In this document: one piece after another, positions 1-11,134 of the stretch
How the letters are laid out: every line of letters starts with the position of its first letter
Numbering within the stretch: position 1 is the stretch's first letter
Source of the DNA: Xanthoparmelia taractica
Lineage: Eukaryota; Ascomycota; Lecanoromycetes; Lecanorales; Parmeliaceae
Assembly (NCBI GenBank): GCA_033085395.1
Contig: JANQBS010000187.1
Location: forward strand, 1-64,000
Direction of reading: 5' to 3'
Length of the DNA stretch: 64,000 nucleotides
Notes under the pieces: model-generated
The model's input: only the letters and a program-made list of their open reading frames with translations
Told to the model about the DNA's origin: nothing
The model's database searches: none
Translations under genes and position numbers: made by a program

Positions 1-300
1 TATAATTTTTTAAAAAAAGTTGAAAAAAAGTTGAAAACGACTATGTTCAATAGATACCACACCTTTCCGACCCGTACCCGTGACCACCTGCAACAACAAG
101 TGCAGGACCTCCAGCACTAACTCCGAAGATCTCGTGAGGGATCCATTGATTCGATACAGATCCAAACAGGCGGAGTACTCTGGGACTCAATTATTCGCGA
201 TATCGATGGAAGATATCGATCGGGAAATAGCACATGACGCTGAGTTTAGAGCGGAGAAAATTAGTCTTTCTTTAGTGAAGACTACTACTTAGAATCTAAG
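1..300. other. Non-RIPed island at the left window edge
   Basis: About 50-290 has normal base composition, with CA and TG dinucleotides, between AT-rich RIP-mutated sequence on the right and an AT-rich start on the left. A 70-codon open frame (80-292, +) begins with GTG, not ATG, and resembles no family I know. It could be a host fragment trapped in the repeat block, an unmutated stretch of the gypsy element, or a young insertion cut by the window edge. Confidence 0.35.
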
Positions 301-1048
301 CGACGTTAAGAAGTAATTTTCTCCTAAGTATTAAATGTTTCTAAACGTTTTTAATCGTTTTAAAGTTAATTAGCTTTTTTCGTATTATTCTTATAATTAT
401 AAAATCGAGTTTATTAATAATTTTAAGTCGTTTTAAAATCGCGTTTATTATATAATAAAATTAAAGAATATTAATATTTTACTCGTTTAGATATTATCGT
501 CGCCTTTAGTAAATTACGAATAAATCTCGATAATAAGAATTATACGATCTTTATTATAGTTCTCGAAGTTTATAAATATTAAATATTATTCTTTAAATTA
601 ATAAATAAATTAAGTACTTTTTAATAATATATTAATAATATTTTATTCGATTTTTTAAGCGACTTCTATTAAGTATATTTAGACGATATTCTTATTTATA
701 ATTAAACGAAGACGAAATATTAAAAGTATATTAAATAAGTTCTTTAACGTCTATAAAAGATTAATTTATAGACTAATATTAAGAAATACGAATTTAATAT
801 CGAAGAAATCGTATTTTTAGATATTATTATATTAGAAATTAATCTACAAATAAATTCTCGTAAGATCGAAATTAAATTTAATTAAAATATTTCTATAAAT
901 TTAAAGAAGATTTAAGACTTTATAAAATTTATAAACTTTTATTAACGCTTTATTTATATATTTTTTAAATTTTTTAAATTCTTAATTAATCTTATAAAGA
1001 AGAATACTTTATTTGTTTAGAATAAAGTTTATATTAAGTTATTTAAAG

Positions 1049-1201
1049 ATCTTTGTCACAGTAAGACTGGGATATATCGATAATGATTTTAATTATTATT
1101 CTATCTAGAGTGTTGGCAGCTAGATATGTGGGTTGCCAAGCCCTCAAACGAGCTATGACTAAGCGTACCACAGCCATGCTGGTGTGTACCGTGACAATCT
1201 T
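1049..1201. mobile_element. 143-bp LTR-like insertion with 5-bp target site duplication
   Basis: The insert 1,054-1,196 starts TGTCACAGTA and ends TACCGTGACA, so it has TG...CA termini and an imperfect 10-bp inverted repeat. It is bordered on both sides by ATCTT (1,049-1,053 and 1,197-1,201), a 5-bp duplication typical of LTR-retrotransposon integration. The surrounding gypsy reading frame resumes directly after one ATCTT copy. Much of the insert has normal GC and keeps CA/TG dinucleotides, unlike its host element, so it looks younger than the RIP. It could be a solo LTR or a TRIM/SMART-like miniature LTR element. Confidence 0.75.
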
Positions 1202-3442
1202 AAAAAGCGTGTAATTACTATTTTAATTCTACGTTATTTTAATTTTAAACGTTAAATTATTTTTAAAATTAATTCTTCTAATTATATATTAAGAGAGATC
1301 TTATTTTAATATAACAACGATAGAGTTTTATATTTAATAATATTCTATAGTAAGAATATAATTTTAATGAAATATAATTATTATATTTATAATAAGAAGT
1401 TATTAGTAATTATTCGATACTTTAAATATTAATAATTAAAATTAGAATATATCGAGCTATCTATTTAAGTATTTATTAATTATTAGATCTTAAAAACTTT
1501 TATAAAAAATAAAGAGCTTATACGTTCTTAAGCTCGCTATCTAGATATTCTATCTAAATTTAATTTTTAAATTCTCTTTTATACGAGAATAATTAATAAT
1601 AAAGTCGACGCTCTAATAAAGATATTATTATTTATTTCAACGAATAAAGTTAATAAAAGAAGTTAATATTAATATTAAACGATTCTTACTTCGAATCGAG
1701 TTTAAATTCGAGTTATAGAAGTCGAAGAAGACTTATTTAAACGAATTTATAAGATTAATTAAAAAGATTTTATATATAACGAATTTCGTGAAATAATAAA
1801 GTATAATTAGATTAAACTTTATAATTACACGCTAAGTAGATATCGTATTATTAATAAAGCACTCTTTAAGAACGAATTATTATAAATCTTAACTAAGTTT
1901 TATACGAAGCTATTAAAAAAGATTTGTAATTAATCTTTTAGCGATTATCTAGAATTACGAAGAATAATTAACTTACTTTTACGTTATTAATATTAATCTA
2001 ACTACGTCGAAACGATTAAATAATATATTTTTAACTATTATTATTATTAACGTAGTAAAGTCTTACGAGATAAAATAAATAAACTATTAATATTATTCTT
2101 AATTTCTCAAGATCGTTAATAAGATATTTCTATAAATTCTATTATTAATCTACTCTTATTAGACGATTTTAACGCTATTTATACTCTTATATATTATTTT
2201 ATAAAGAAACGTCACTACGTATTATATTATTAAGAAGATAACGATTATTTATTCGAGAAACTTATTTGAATTCTTATATAAAATCTCTTTCGATTATATA
2301 AACTATCGTAATCTCTTATATTAAATAGAGATATATAATTTATATTTACGCTTTAAAAAAGTCTCTATAAGCGACTTCGTATTAAGATTAATTTATTTAT
2401 CGTTTATTATCTCGAAACGAATTATTAGATCGAGAGAGCTAATTAGAATATAAAGCGAGATCTTCGTATTTATTATAATTACTTATAAGACGATTAAATT
2501 AAATAAATTCTTATAATAAAATTTATTAATAATAATAATATCTTATTCGCTATATTTCTCACTCTCTTTTACTTTAATCAAGATATTTATTCTTATATAT
2601 TCTTCGATCGAGATTATACTTTTTATAAGAATATACGCGAATATTTATAAGTTTTAAAAATAAAAGATATTATAATTAAGATAAAGAAGATTTTAAAGTT
2701 TAAACGATTATAATTAAAAAAGATATATAGAATTATAGAGATATAGACGAATAAATATTATAAGGAGATTACTTACGATATAGACGATTAAGTCTAACTA
2801 TCGTTTAAAAATATTAAAATTTAACGTCTTTATAAGAATCTCGAGAATAAATAACTCGATTTATATAAAGTTCTTAAGCGAGTTAATATTTTATATTATT
2901 TAGAACTTTCTTAGAATATAAGAATTTATTTAATCTTTAATCTTAAGATACTTAAATCTATAATTATAAATTCTTTATCGAGATAGAAGTATAATTCTCT
3001 TAAATTTATAATAATTAATAAAAAAGAGTTATAAAATATAAACGATATATTAAATTTTAGACGATATTATGGGCGACTTTAATATAAAGTTAAATAAATC
3101 GATCTAGATAGAGATAATAATTAATACTATACGAGTTAAAATAAGTTTAAAGACTCTAAGAAAGTAATAAATAAATTTTATAGACGATATTTCGATAAAT
3201 CGCGCTAGGCTTAATAGAGAATTAGACTTCGATTGATTTTTATTTATTATTTGAATCTATTCGCTAATATTACGATAGACTTAGCGGAGAAGCCCGACTT
3301 AATTAAGCTTCGGGTAAATCGAAACGTCTTATATTTCGTTTCTATATTAGTATGCGTTTCTTCTAGGCGTTTTAAATCGTTTTTATATACGAATACTATT
3401 CTTCTATAGCGCTGGAATATCGCTATTCGAGGAGGAAGGTAA

Positions 3443-3589
3443 TGTTACGAGTGTAATAATCATATAGACCTACAATATCAAGTCGGCTCACCTTCCCAAT
3501 CGGGACTAGCCTCTATAGGCCTAGGCGTCCCTTATAGATATTTCTTTCTAGATAGATAGTTCCTCCCTAGACTTAATTTATTCGTTACA
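3443..3589 (+). repeat. 3' LTR of the gypsy element
   Basis: The 147-bp segment begins TGTTACGAG and ends TTCGTTACA (TG...CA) and directly follows a purine-rich tract. The degenerate pol frame runs into its first bases. It is less AT-biased than the body. The end is set by the terminal motif only, because the 5' LTR is outside the window. Confidence 0.6.
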
Positions 3590-3629
3590 TATTATTATTG
3601 ACTTGTTCTAATTGCAGTCCTAACATCTC

Positions 3630-6490
3630 GAATGAAGATATTACTCTCTACGAGGTCTATATAGATTATTTATTAAATCTATCTTATCTTCGAATCATCG
3701 AATAGATTAGATACTATTAGATATATATAGTTAATATCGAGTAAATTAAGTATTAAGATTATATATATAAGAATAGACTAGTTAGCTATTAAGCTAATAG
3801 ATTTTATTATATATTTCTATTATATAATAAGATTAAAATCTTCTTTAATATTATTTAAATTAATAATATTTTACTTAAACTTATCTTAATAGAATTTATC
3901 TCTCGCGAGATATAAAATATTAATAATATTAAACTTCTAGAAGCTCGTAATAAGCGTTATAATAACGCTATTAACGCTATTTAAAAGCTCGCTTTAATAT
4001 GTATTTTAAAGAAGAGAGTCTTTAAAAGAAGATATAAACTCTCTACTAAAATAATTAATTTTATTATAATAAAAATTAAAAAAAAGTATTTTATAAAGAT
4101 TAAAATTCTAATTAAAATATAATCTTCGACTCGAAGAGCGTTATCTTCGCGTATATCTTTAAAGAAATCGTTAAACTTACTTAAAATACTTAATAATAAG
4201 ACGCTTACGCTATCTATAATTTTAAAGACTTGATATTAAACGAGAAATCTATAATATAGTCTATAATAATTAAAGAATTTTTGAAACGCGAATCGCTAAG
4301 ATAATATAAAATCTTTAGAGTTTATTATAAGTATATTCTAGACTCTCTCGTCTTATTAATTAAAACTAACGCTCTTAAGCTATATAAGTCTTAAAATTAT
4401 AAAAAGACAATAACGCACGTATATTAAAAAATATAAGAAGAGCTTATTATAGAAAGAAATGGATTTTCTTATAATTAATAATATTTAGACTCTAATAAAT
4501 CTTTTTTTAAATATATATATCTTAGAGAATAAATAGATTTATAAAATTAAGTGTAGACTCTAAAAAGAGATCGCTCGCTATAAGACTCGTTAAATTATAT
4601 ATAACTTCGAATAATATAAGAATATAGACTTTAATAAGACTTTCGTCTTCGTCGTTAAATTTATAAATTATAAAGCTATCTTCGTCTTAGCGATAGCTTT
4701 AAATTAAAAACTAAGATAAATAAATATTAAAATAGTCTTTCTATATAATAATATAAAGAAACTTATTAACGTTTTATAACTTATCGACTTTAAAGTTGAT
4801 AATAAGTATAAAATATATAGATTAAAAAACGCTATACGATCTAAAATAATTTCTTAGAGTCTAATATAATACTTTAATAATATATCTTAAAAAGCTAGAC
4901 TTGAAGTCTATTATAGTCGATTATTCGATTTATAGTAATAATAATATTATTAGCGCTATCTATATAGACGATATTCTATTGATTAACTTTAATAAAAAGA
5001 AAATTAAAGATATTAAAGATAAGCTTTATAAGCGCTTTAAGATAATCGATTTAGGCGCGTATAGCTACTATCTCGATATAATCGATATTAGAGATTAAAT
5101 TAATTAAATCTTATAACTCGACGAGACTAGCTATATTTAGAAATTTATTATTAAATATAATATATAAAAGAGTAAAGAAACTTCTATTCTTATAAATATA
5201 AAGAAGTATTAGATTATTAAAGAAGATTTTTGAATAATTAAAGCTTTCTATATTATCTATTAGTTAGCTATAACTCGCTAATATATATAATATTAAATAT
5301 TAAATTAGATATCGTTTATATTATCTTAATAATATCTCGATATAGTCTTTAATTTAAATAAGTTTTACTAAAAAATTATTAAACGTATCTTTTAATATTT
5401 TAAATAAATAAATAACTATTAACTTATCTTTCGAGAAGATCTAAAATCTTTATTTAAATATATTAACGCTAATTAAGCTAGCGATTAAAATATTTAATAT
5501 TTTACCTTCGAGTATATCTTTAATATAGATAGCGCTATAATTAATTAATTATCTAAGCGATAACTTATCGTAGCGCTTTTAATCTATAAAGTCGAGTATA
5601 TTAACTAAACGTAAGTTATTAAGAAAATTATTTAGCTATATAGTCTTTTTAATTAATTTAATTCTAGCGATCTAGCTATTAAAACGATAATAATCTATTA
5701 TAATAATTAAGATGTAATAGCTCTAGCTAAGAACTCTTAATTCTATACGCGTACTAAGTATATCGATATCTGATATTACTACGTACGAAAGTATATTACT
5801 ATCGGATTTATCGCTCTAGAATACGTTTTTGCTAAAAGATAAGTAGTCGATAGACTTATTAAGACTCTATATAAGAATAAAATTAAGTTTTATTCTAGAA
5901 ACGATCTTCGCGTAAAGATCTTATAGACGATTAGATATAGCTAGAAGAATTTTATCTAATTATTTTATTTTATCTCTATATATATTTTTCGATCTCGTAA
6001 CTATTAATTTTTAATATATATTTATTAAATTTAAAAGAATTTTTTTAAATAGTCGTTTTTAAATTAAAAATAAAATATTTATATAGAATACTAAAACGAA
6101 TATTAATATCTTTTATTTTTCAATATAGTCGTTTTAGGTCTTTATACTAACTTATTCTTTTTACTCTAACTATCTATCTTTTATAAAAAGAAGATATTAT
6201 AAAAGAAAAATAAAAAGAAGTTTTTCGCGCTAATGGTATTTAAGTTTTAAAATCTATTAATTTTAAATCTTTTATAGGGTACTCTACGTTTAAAAAGACT
6301 CTTTAATAGAAATTTCGATTTTTATACTAGTTATTCGACTTTTTATAAGCGAAGAGAGATTTACGAGAATACGCTCGAGAGAAAGTGTTAAAATTCGGAA
6401 TACGTGACTAGATTACGTGACACGCTAAGGAGTGTCTTATAATCTCGCTTTCCTAGCTAGTACTCCTTAGTCAATACAACTACTACGTGT
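3630..6490 (+). mobile_element. RIP-degenerated Ty1/copia retrotransposon remnant
   Basis: Copia pol motifs can be read through stops. Around 4,460-4,570 is the start of the RT domain (family: NNTWTL...KW.YKIK). At about 4,640-4,780 is the motif block ETFAPVVKF...MDVKTAFL in decayed form. At 4,901-5,098 there is a 65-codon open stretch with the RT core YIDDILLI, then KRFKIIDLGAYSYYLDI (family: F.M.DLG..SYYLG). RNase H remnants at about 5,540-5,900 include RTKYIDI (family RTKHIDI). A possible 3' LTR start (TGTTAAAATTCGG) at 6,386 follows a purine-rich CGAGAGAAAG. The 5' half is absent here, which fits the gypsy element having inserted into it. The 65-codon frame is a relic, not a gene. Confidence 0.75.
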
Positions 6491-6599
6491 TCTACCTTAT
6501 ATTTTGATAAATAGATTTCTTTTTAATAATAAAATTAAAAGAAATTTTTTAAAATAGTCGAGTATTTAAAAAGGTTAGAGAATAAAATAAATAGAGAGT

Positions 6600-7095
6600 A
6601 ATAAGAAATTCTAAATCTTAAGATAATTTTAAATAATAAAGTAATCTCTAAGAGTAATATAGCGTATTCTAAGAATTTAGTAATTAATAAAATTAATAGA
6701 GTTCTAGAGAGTATAAATATAGATAATTAATAGATTAGAAGATTAGAAACCGATAATTCTAGTAAGTTATCGAATTTAATATATAAAGGAAAATAAGTTA
6801 GAAATAGATAAATTCGAAAACAACTAGTACCTGAAAGTCGATAGTGTCTAAGGCTAGTATTTCAGATTGAAACTAGATAGGCGTTTCTATTAATTATTAG
6901 AATAATACGATATTAATAATTCTAGAATTTTAGAATCTTAATTATAAGTAAAGAAAGTAACTAGAAATTTAAAATCTTAATAAGTATATATATTTATTAT
7001 TTCTATTCATCTCGAACTAAGATACTTATAATAGAATTCTTAGTAGTTAACTTCTTAGTAGTTAACTTAGAAGAATTCTAATAATATTACGGGTA
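6600..7095. repeat. Diverged AT-rich repeat, copy A
   Basis: This stretch matches 7,660-8,150 in the same orientation at many collinear words: attctaagaattta, gaatttaatatat, agaaagtaactagaa, atctcgaactaagata and aacttagaagaattctaata. Both copies are RIP-mutated, so each has decayed separately. I do not recognise the family. Weak coding-like words lie between the copies, but no domain is identifiable. Confidence 0.6.
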
Positions 7096-7659
7096 TTAGA
7101 TCCAGTGGTTTCTAAACTCTTTAAGAAGCGAGATCGAGATCGTTCTCGAAAGAGTACTTAGTATTCTTTAAGACTCTCTATATTATAGCGAGAGCGCTAT
7201 ACTTTCTTCTTAGAAGCGGAAATATTATTACGATATAGAATCGAATTAATATAAGATTCTTTGAAGGAGCTTCCCGTATATTAATAGTCTCTTAGTATTT
7301 TCTAAGTATTTAGATAGTAGATTCTAGAGAGAATTTAATTAATCTTAATATATCTTAACTTATAACTAGCTATAATAAACGAAGAAGATAAAGTTAAGTT
7401 CGTTATTTTAATTCTTAATCTTATAGAAAGTAAAGAAATTATAATTATAAAGAATTAAATTAATCGAAGAAAAAGTAAGAATAAGACGAAGAAAATTTAA
7501 GAAAATTTAAAGAATTCTTTACGTTCTTTTTTTAGTAGATTTTGACGTTCTTTTTTTATTAATTAAATTCGAATTTTTTTTTCTAAGTAGTAAAATTAAA
7601 ATAATTCTCTAGAGAAGTAGAATATAAAAGACGTTTAAATAATAGAATAGTTAAAGAGA

Positions 7660-8150
7660 AAAAGAAAGTCTAGATTATAAGATAATTCTAGATTATAAAG
7701 AGTAGTATAACGAATTCTAAGAATTTAATAATCGATAAAATTAGTAGAGTCTCGAGAAGTACGAATATAGACAATTAATAGATTAAAAAATTAAGAATCG
7801 ATAATTTTAATAATTTATCGAATTTAATATATATAAAAAAAAATTAGAAATAGATAGATTTGAAAGAAATAATATCTAGAAGTCGATAATTGAATTTAAA
7901 ATTAATAGTATTTAAAACTAGTATCTTAGTAGTTTAAAATTAGCTACGTTACTATTAAATATTAGATTATTATAAATTCGGGAATTTTAAAATCTTAACT
8001 ATAATACGAGCGAAGAAAGTAACTAGAACGTTAGGATCTTATCAAGTATATATATTAATTAATTCTATCTATCTCGAACTAAGATAGTTAAGAGAGAAGT
8101 TTCTTAGTGATCTAGTAATTAACTTAGAAGAATTCTAATAGTAATAATAT
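7660..8150. repeat. Diverged AT-rich repeat, copy B
   Basis: Second copy of the unit described at 6,600-7,095, offset by about 1.06 kb in direct orientation. The interval between (7,096-7,659) is also AT-rich and without intact frames. The pair could be the two ends of one element (LTR-like) or a tandem duplication. I cannot decide by eye. Confidence 0.6.
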
Positions 8151-8940
8151 CTTAAGTACTATAGTTAAGCGTTACTATTATATATTATAATAAAGGGTTA
8201 AGTAAGTAGAAGATAATATATTCTCTATAAAGAGCTTAGAGATTAAATACTTATTTTCTATCTATACTATTACTAATATGGAAAGACTTTCCTAAGCTCT
8301 TTTCCAGTATAAAACTTATTATCGAAGATTTAAATAGGTCTTCTAACTATAACTTTCTATAATAAATATTAATTAGTTAGATAAGTAAAAGAAAGTACTA
8401 AGATCTTAGTCTTAATAAGAGTATTGTTATTAATATCTTATGATCTTCGAGACTAAGATATAAGAAAGCTAGAAAACTAGCTTAAGATCTAGTAGATTTT
8501 AATACTAATTAATGAACTTAGTTAGATTTTTAAACTTAGAATAATTAAGTATTATATATTTAACTAACTATATAATTTCTTTACTATTATAAGTAGATAT
8601 AATTAATCTTAAGAAATTTCTATAATTAAAAATAAAAATAATTATATCTCGAGAAAGAGAATTAAATATTAATTTTAAAACTAATTTAATAATATAAAAT
8701 AAAATTTAAAAGATAGAGAATAGTAAAAAAGTTAATAAATTAACTTTATAAGAACTTATAAAGTAATAAAGAATAACGAGAAATAAAAATAATAATTAAA
8801 ATTCTAAATTAAATAATAATAGCTAATTAAGCGTTACTATTATATTATAATAGTAAAATAAGAGTATAATTAATAAGTATAATAAGCTTAATTATTTAAT
8901 TCTAAGAGATCTATTATATAGTAATTATTAAGTATTTACA
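8151..8940. other. Terminal AT-rich part of the RIP isochore
   Basis: No gene is visible. A word of about 27-29 bp built on TTAAGCGTTACTATTATAT occurs twice, at 8,164-8,192 and 8,824-8,852, in direct orientation. AT-richness ends abruptly near 8,940, only about 115 bp from the stop codon of the first real gene. Confidence 0.6.
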
Positions 8941-9054
8941 TAGCGAGTTTCAAAGATCGCCGAGTAGTTACCGAGTAGTTGCTTGGCGACTTCTTATTTC
9001 ACGATATACTTAGGGAATATTAAGACCCCGCTCGCGAATACACCACCACCACCA

Positions 9055-10263
9055 CTAAAGAGCCTCAGTCTTGTGCCATCTCACACCACACTCATCTGCT
9101 CTGTTCTTAGGATCCATGCCCCACTCCAGCGCATCCTCTTTTCTCAAAGTAATTTCTTGCTCTAAATTCGCAATTCGATTATTCAGATAGGCGTATCTCA
9201 GTCCCGAAGCGTTGCTCCTGTGATCTCGCTGATCGCCTAGCTCGTCGAACTCCGCCTCGAAGTCCTTCTTTTTCTGACGTAGTTGCTCGAACTCGCGGAA
9301 TTCTGACGCGCCACCAAAACACAAGCCGAAACCGCCACAGTAACAGATATGCTCCGCTGGACAGTGAACACTATGACCTGTGAATAGGAAGTGCCAAGAG
9401 TATTCCCAAATCCTCCCGGATATATAGTCACTCAATGGGGTCCTCGTAATCCAGTCCCTGTAGTAGATAAAGCGGCTGAGGGGTATCGAGAGGACGCGTT
9501 CCTTTGACAAAGCAAATTGGGCGCAGCATGTTTGACCCAAAGCAGCAGGAAGAGGGTCTAAAGGGAAAAGCTCGCTCCAGCTTTTTGATAGTACAATTTC
9601 CTCTTGCTTCTCCAGGCTTTCTTGTGGATCACCTGAATGGAGCCACTCCGGGCAGCCTGGCGACCATTGACATCGCATGTTCACGTACCCCTCCTGGATA
9701 ACATAATCACTGTTCAATCTTCGGATCATCTCCGCTGCGTCGTAGGCTAACAGGGCATTGTTGTGGTGGGCCCAACGATGCGCATGCATGAATACGATAA
9801 TGTCAGGCAGATTCTCGTAGTGGTTGATGATATACGATAGATATATCATTACTTCATGTCCTTTGTTTTTGGGTGGATGCAGCGCCGCCAACGCATCGTT
9901 TACGATGTAGACCACCGTGTCAATGTCTGGTAGCTCGTTTGAAATCCAGGAAATGTTGTCGGTCTGAAGTTGCGGAATAACCATGACACGACTGTACGTT
10001 GAGCCTAATGGTTTCAGGACTCCGGCATGGAAGTGGGCCGATAGTGAAGTGGCAGCTGAATCAAGCGATCCCCGTATTCCTGTGTTGGATTCATCGCGGC
10101 TTGAGAATGACCAAGCCGACGCATCAAGGGATATTTCCTCATGCTTTCCCACCCTGTGTTTGCCGCGGGAGGGTCCCTCCGTATCGAGTTTGTACAGAAA
10201 TGAGCAAAGGACGATGAATGCGGTGATACATGTCATTCGGATGATTTTCGTCAAAGCCGACAT
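9055..10263 (-). CDS. DUF3431-family membrane protein
   Basis: Single-exon gene of 402 codons. The frame is open to 10,317, but that upstream codon is GTG, so the ATG at 10,261-10,263 (MSALTKIIRM) is taken as start. An N-terminal hydrophobic segment (about residues 8-24, TCITAFIVLCSFLY) suggests a type II membrane anchor or uncleaved signal. The rest matches the fungal DUF3431 family as I know it: VVYIVNDA, YLSYIINHYENLPDI, FMHAHRWAHHNN, LNSDYVIQEGYVNMRCQW, ELFPLDPLPAALG, CCAQFALSKERV, GRIWEYSWHFLFTG and CYCGGFGLCF. Conserved Cys pairs and His/Asp/Asn patches recall glycosyltransferase-like Golgi proteins, but the family has no proven function. The stop lies about 115 bp from the RIP isochore. 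Confidence 0.9.
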   Translation of the reverse strand: MSALTKIIRMTCITAFIVLCSFLYKLDTEGPSRGKHRVGKHEEISLDASAWSFSSRDESNTGIRGSLDSAATSLSAHFHAGVLKPLGSTYSRVMVIPQLQTDNISWISNELPDIDTVVYIVNDALAALHPPKNKGHEVMIYLSYIINHYENLPDIIVFMHAHRWAHHNNALLAYDAAEMIRRLNSDYVIQEGYVNMRCQWSPGCPEWLHSGDPQESLEKQEEIVLSKSWSELFPLDPLPAALGQTCCAQFALSKERVLSIPLSRFIYYRDWITRTPLSDYISGRIWEYSWHFLFTGHSVHCPAEHICYCGGFGLCFGGASEFREFEQLRQKKKDFEAEFDELGDQRDHRSNASGLRYAYLNNRIANLEQEITLRKEDALEWGMDPKNRADECGVRWHKTEAL

Positions 10264-11134
10264 ACTTGTGAGGCAGAAGACGTTAGAACCGTGGAAGACG
10301 AGACGAGAGCAAATCACTGTTGATTAGATGGGCATTAGCTAACCAGCATACAATAGGAGGCCACCGTGACGCCTTTGGCAAATTTGGAGGAAGGAAGAGG
10401 GACCGCCGAGTCGGCGTTTTTAGCATAAAATTCCAGTGGAAGTCGGAGAAGGAGCAATCATGAATCATATTTGCAAGAAGGTTATATTTTACCGTGGATA
10501 TGCAATTCGATTGTTGTCGTCGCTAGACTTTAGGGCGGACTGATGTATAACTTGTAGAAGTATTGTACCAGTATTAAAGCATGTGACACTGTATACATGT
10601 ATACACTCATTCAGATCAATAACAGCGACAGTCTGGCTTACTGCGTGAGAAAATTCAATGGCCTCACAATCACAATATGCATGATCTCCGCCGCTTTGCT
10701 CATCTACAAATGTCTGTCTCTGAGCGCGCACCGAGAGCACATACCTGTATCGTTTCAGCTTCAGATCGTACTGAGCAAAACGATAGCTTACGACAACACC
10801 AGTAACGGATGCCAAGATACTTGCCATGCGATCACAAGCCCGTAAAGAATGGAGTAGCATTAAACCCTAGTGAAGTATTCTCGCTTTGTTCTTTTAAGGA
10901 CTCTCCTATGCACATCGACTTTTTGCTCGGACATCTTATAGAAGGTATCGAGTGTTATACCTATTTATGCAGAAGGTTTTGATTGCTGTAGCCATGCTAG
11001 GTGGTAAGTCTTGGAAAGCGGAATTCCGTATCGCTGAAGAAGGCAAGGCCGAGATTGACCTGATCTTCGGTGGTTGTGGATGTAAACACAGTATTTTGAC
11101 AATAGTGGGCTGGCACCGAAGACATCCACAGCTG
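10264..11134. other. Intergenic region, DUF3431 gene to RGS-LOV gene
   Basis: This holds the DUF3431 promoter and the 3' end of the photoreceptor gene. Open frames here (for example 10,489-10,860, minus) lack family resemblance and are taken as chance. I see no RNA gene or repeat. Confidence 0.6.

Larger units (their letters stand above)
301..3589 (+). mobile_element. RIP-degenerated Ty3/gypsy retrotransposon, 3' part with 3' LTR
   Basis: Read through its many stops, the plus strand still shows gypsy pol order. Reverse transcriptase spans about 430-1,020, with YLDDILIYN encoded at 673-699. RNase H follows at about 1,202-1,600 and ends in an ARYLDILSKFNF-like motif (family: RRQARWSEFLSRF). 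Integrase lies at about 1,800-2,560 and the tail runs to about 3,436. A polypurine tract (GAGGAGGAAGG, about 3,429-3,439) sits just before the 3' LTR. CA and TG dinucleotides are almost absent and TA is in excess, the product of RIP C-to-T change at CpA. No frame is intact, so the element is dead. Its 5' end lies outside the window. A 143-bp insertion at 1,054-1,196 interrupts it. Confidence 0.85.

Noticed and set aside
4901..5098. 65-codon plus-strand ORF
   Set aside because: It is the reverse-transcriptase core of a dead copia element, with stops on both sides; not a gene.
10303..10317. GTG-initiated longer form of the DUF3431 protein
   Set aside because: Nuclear fungal genes rarely start with GTG; ATG at 10,263 leaves the membrane anchor intact.
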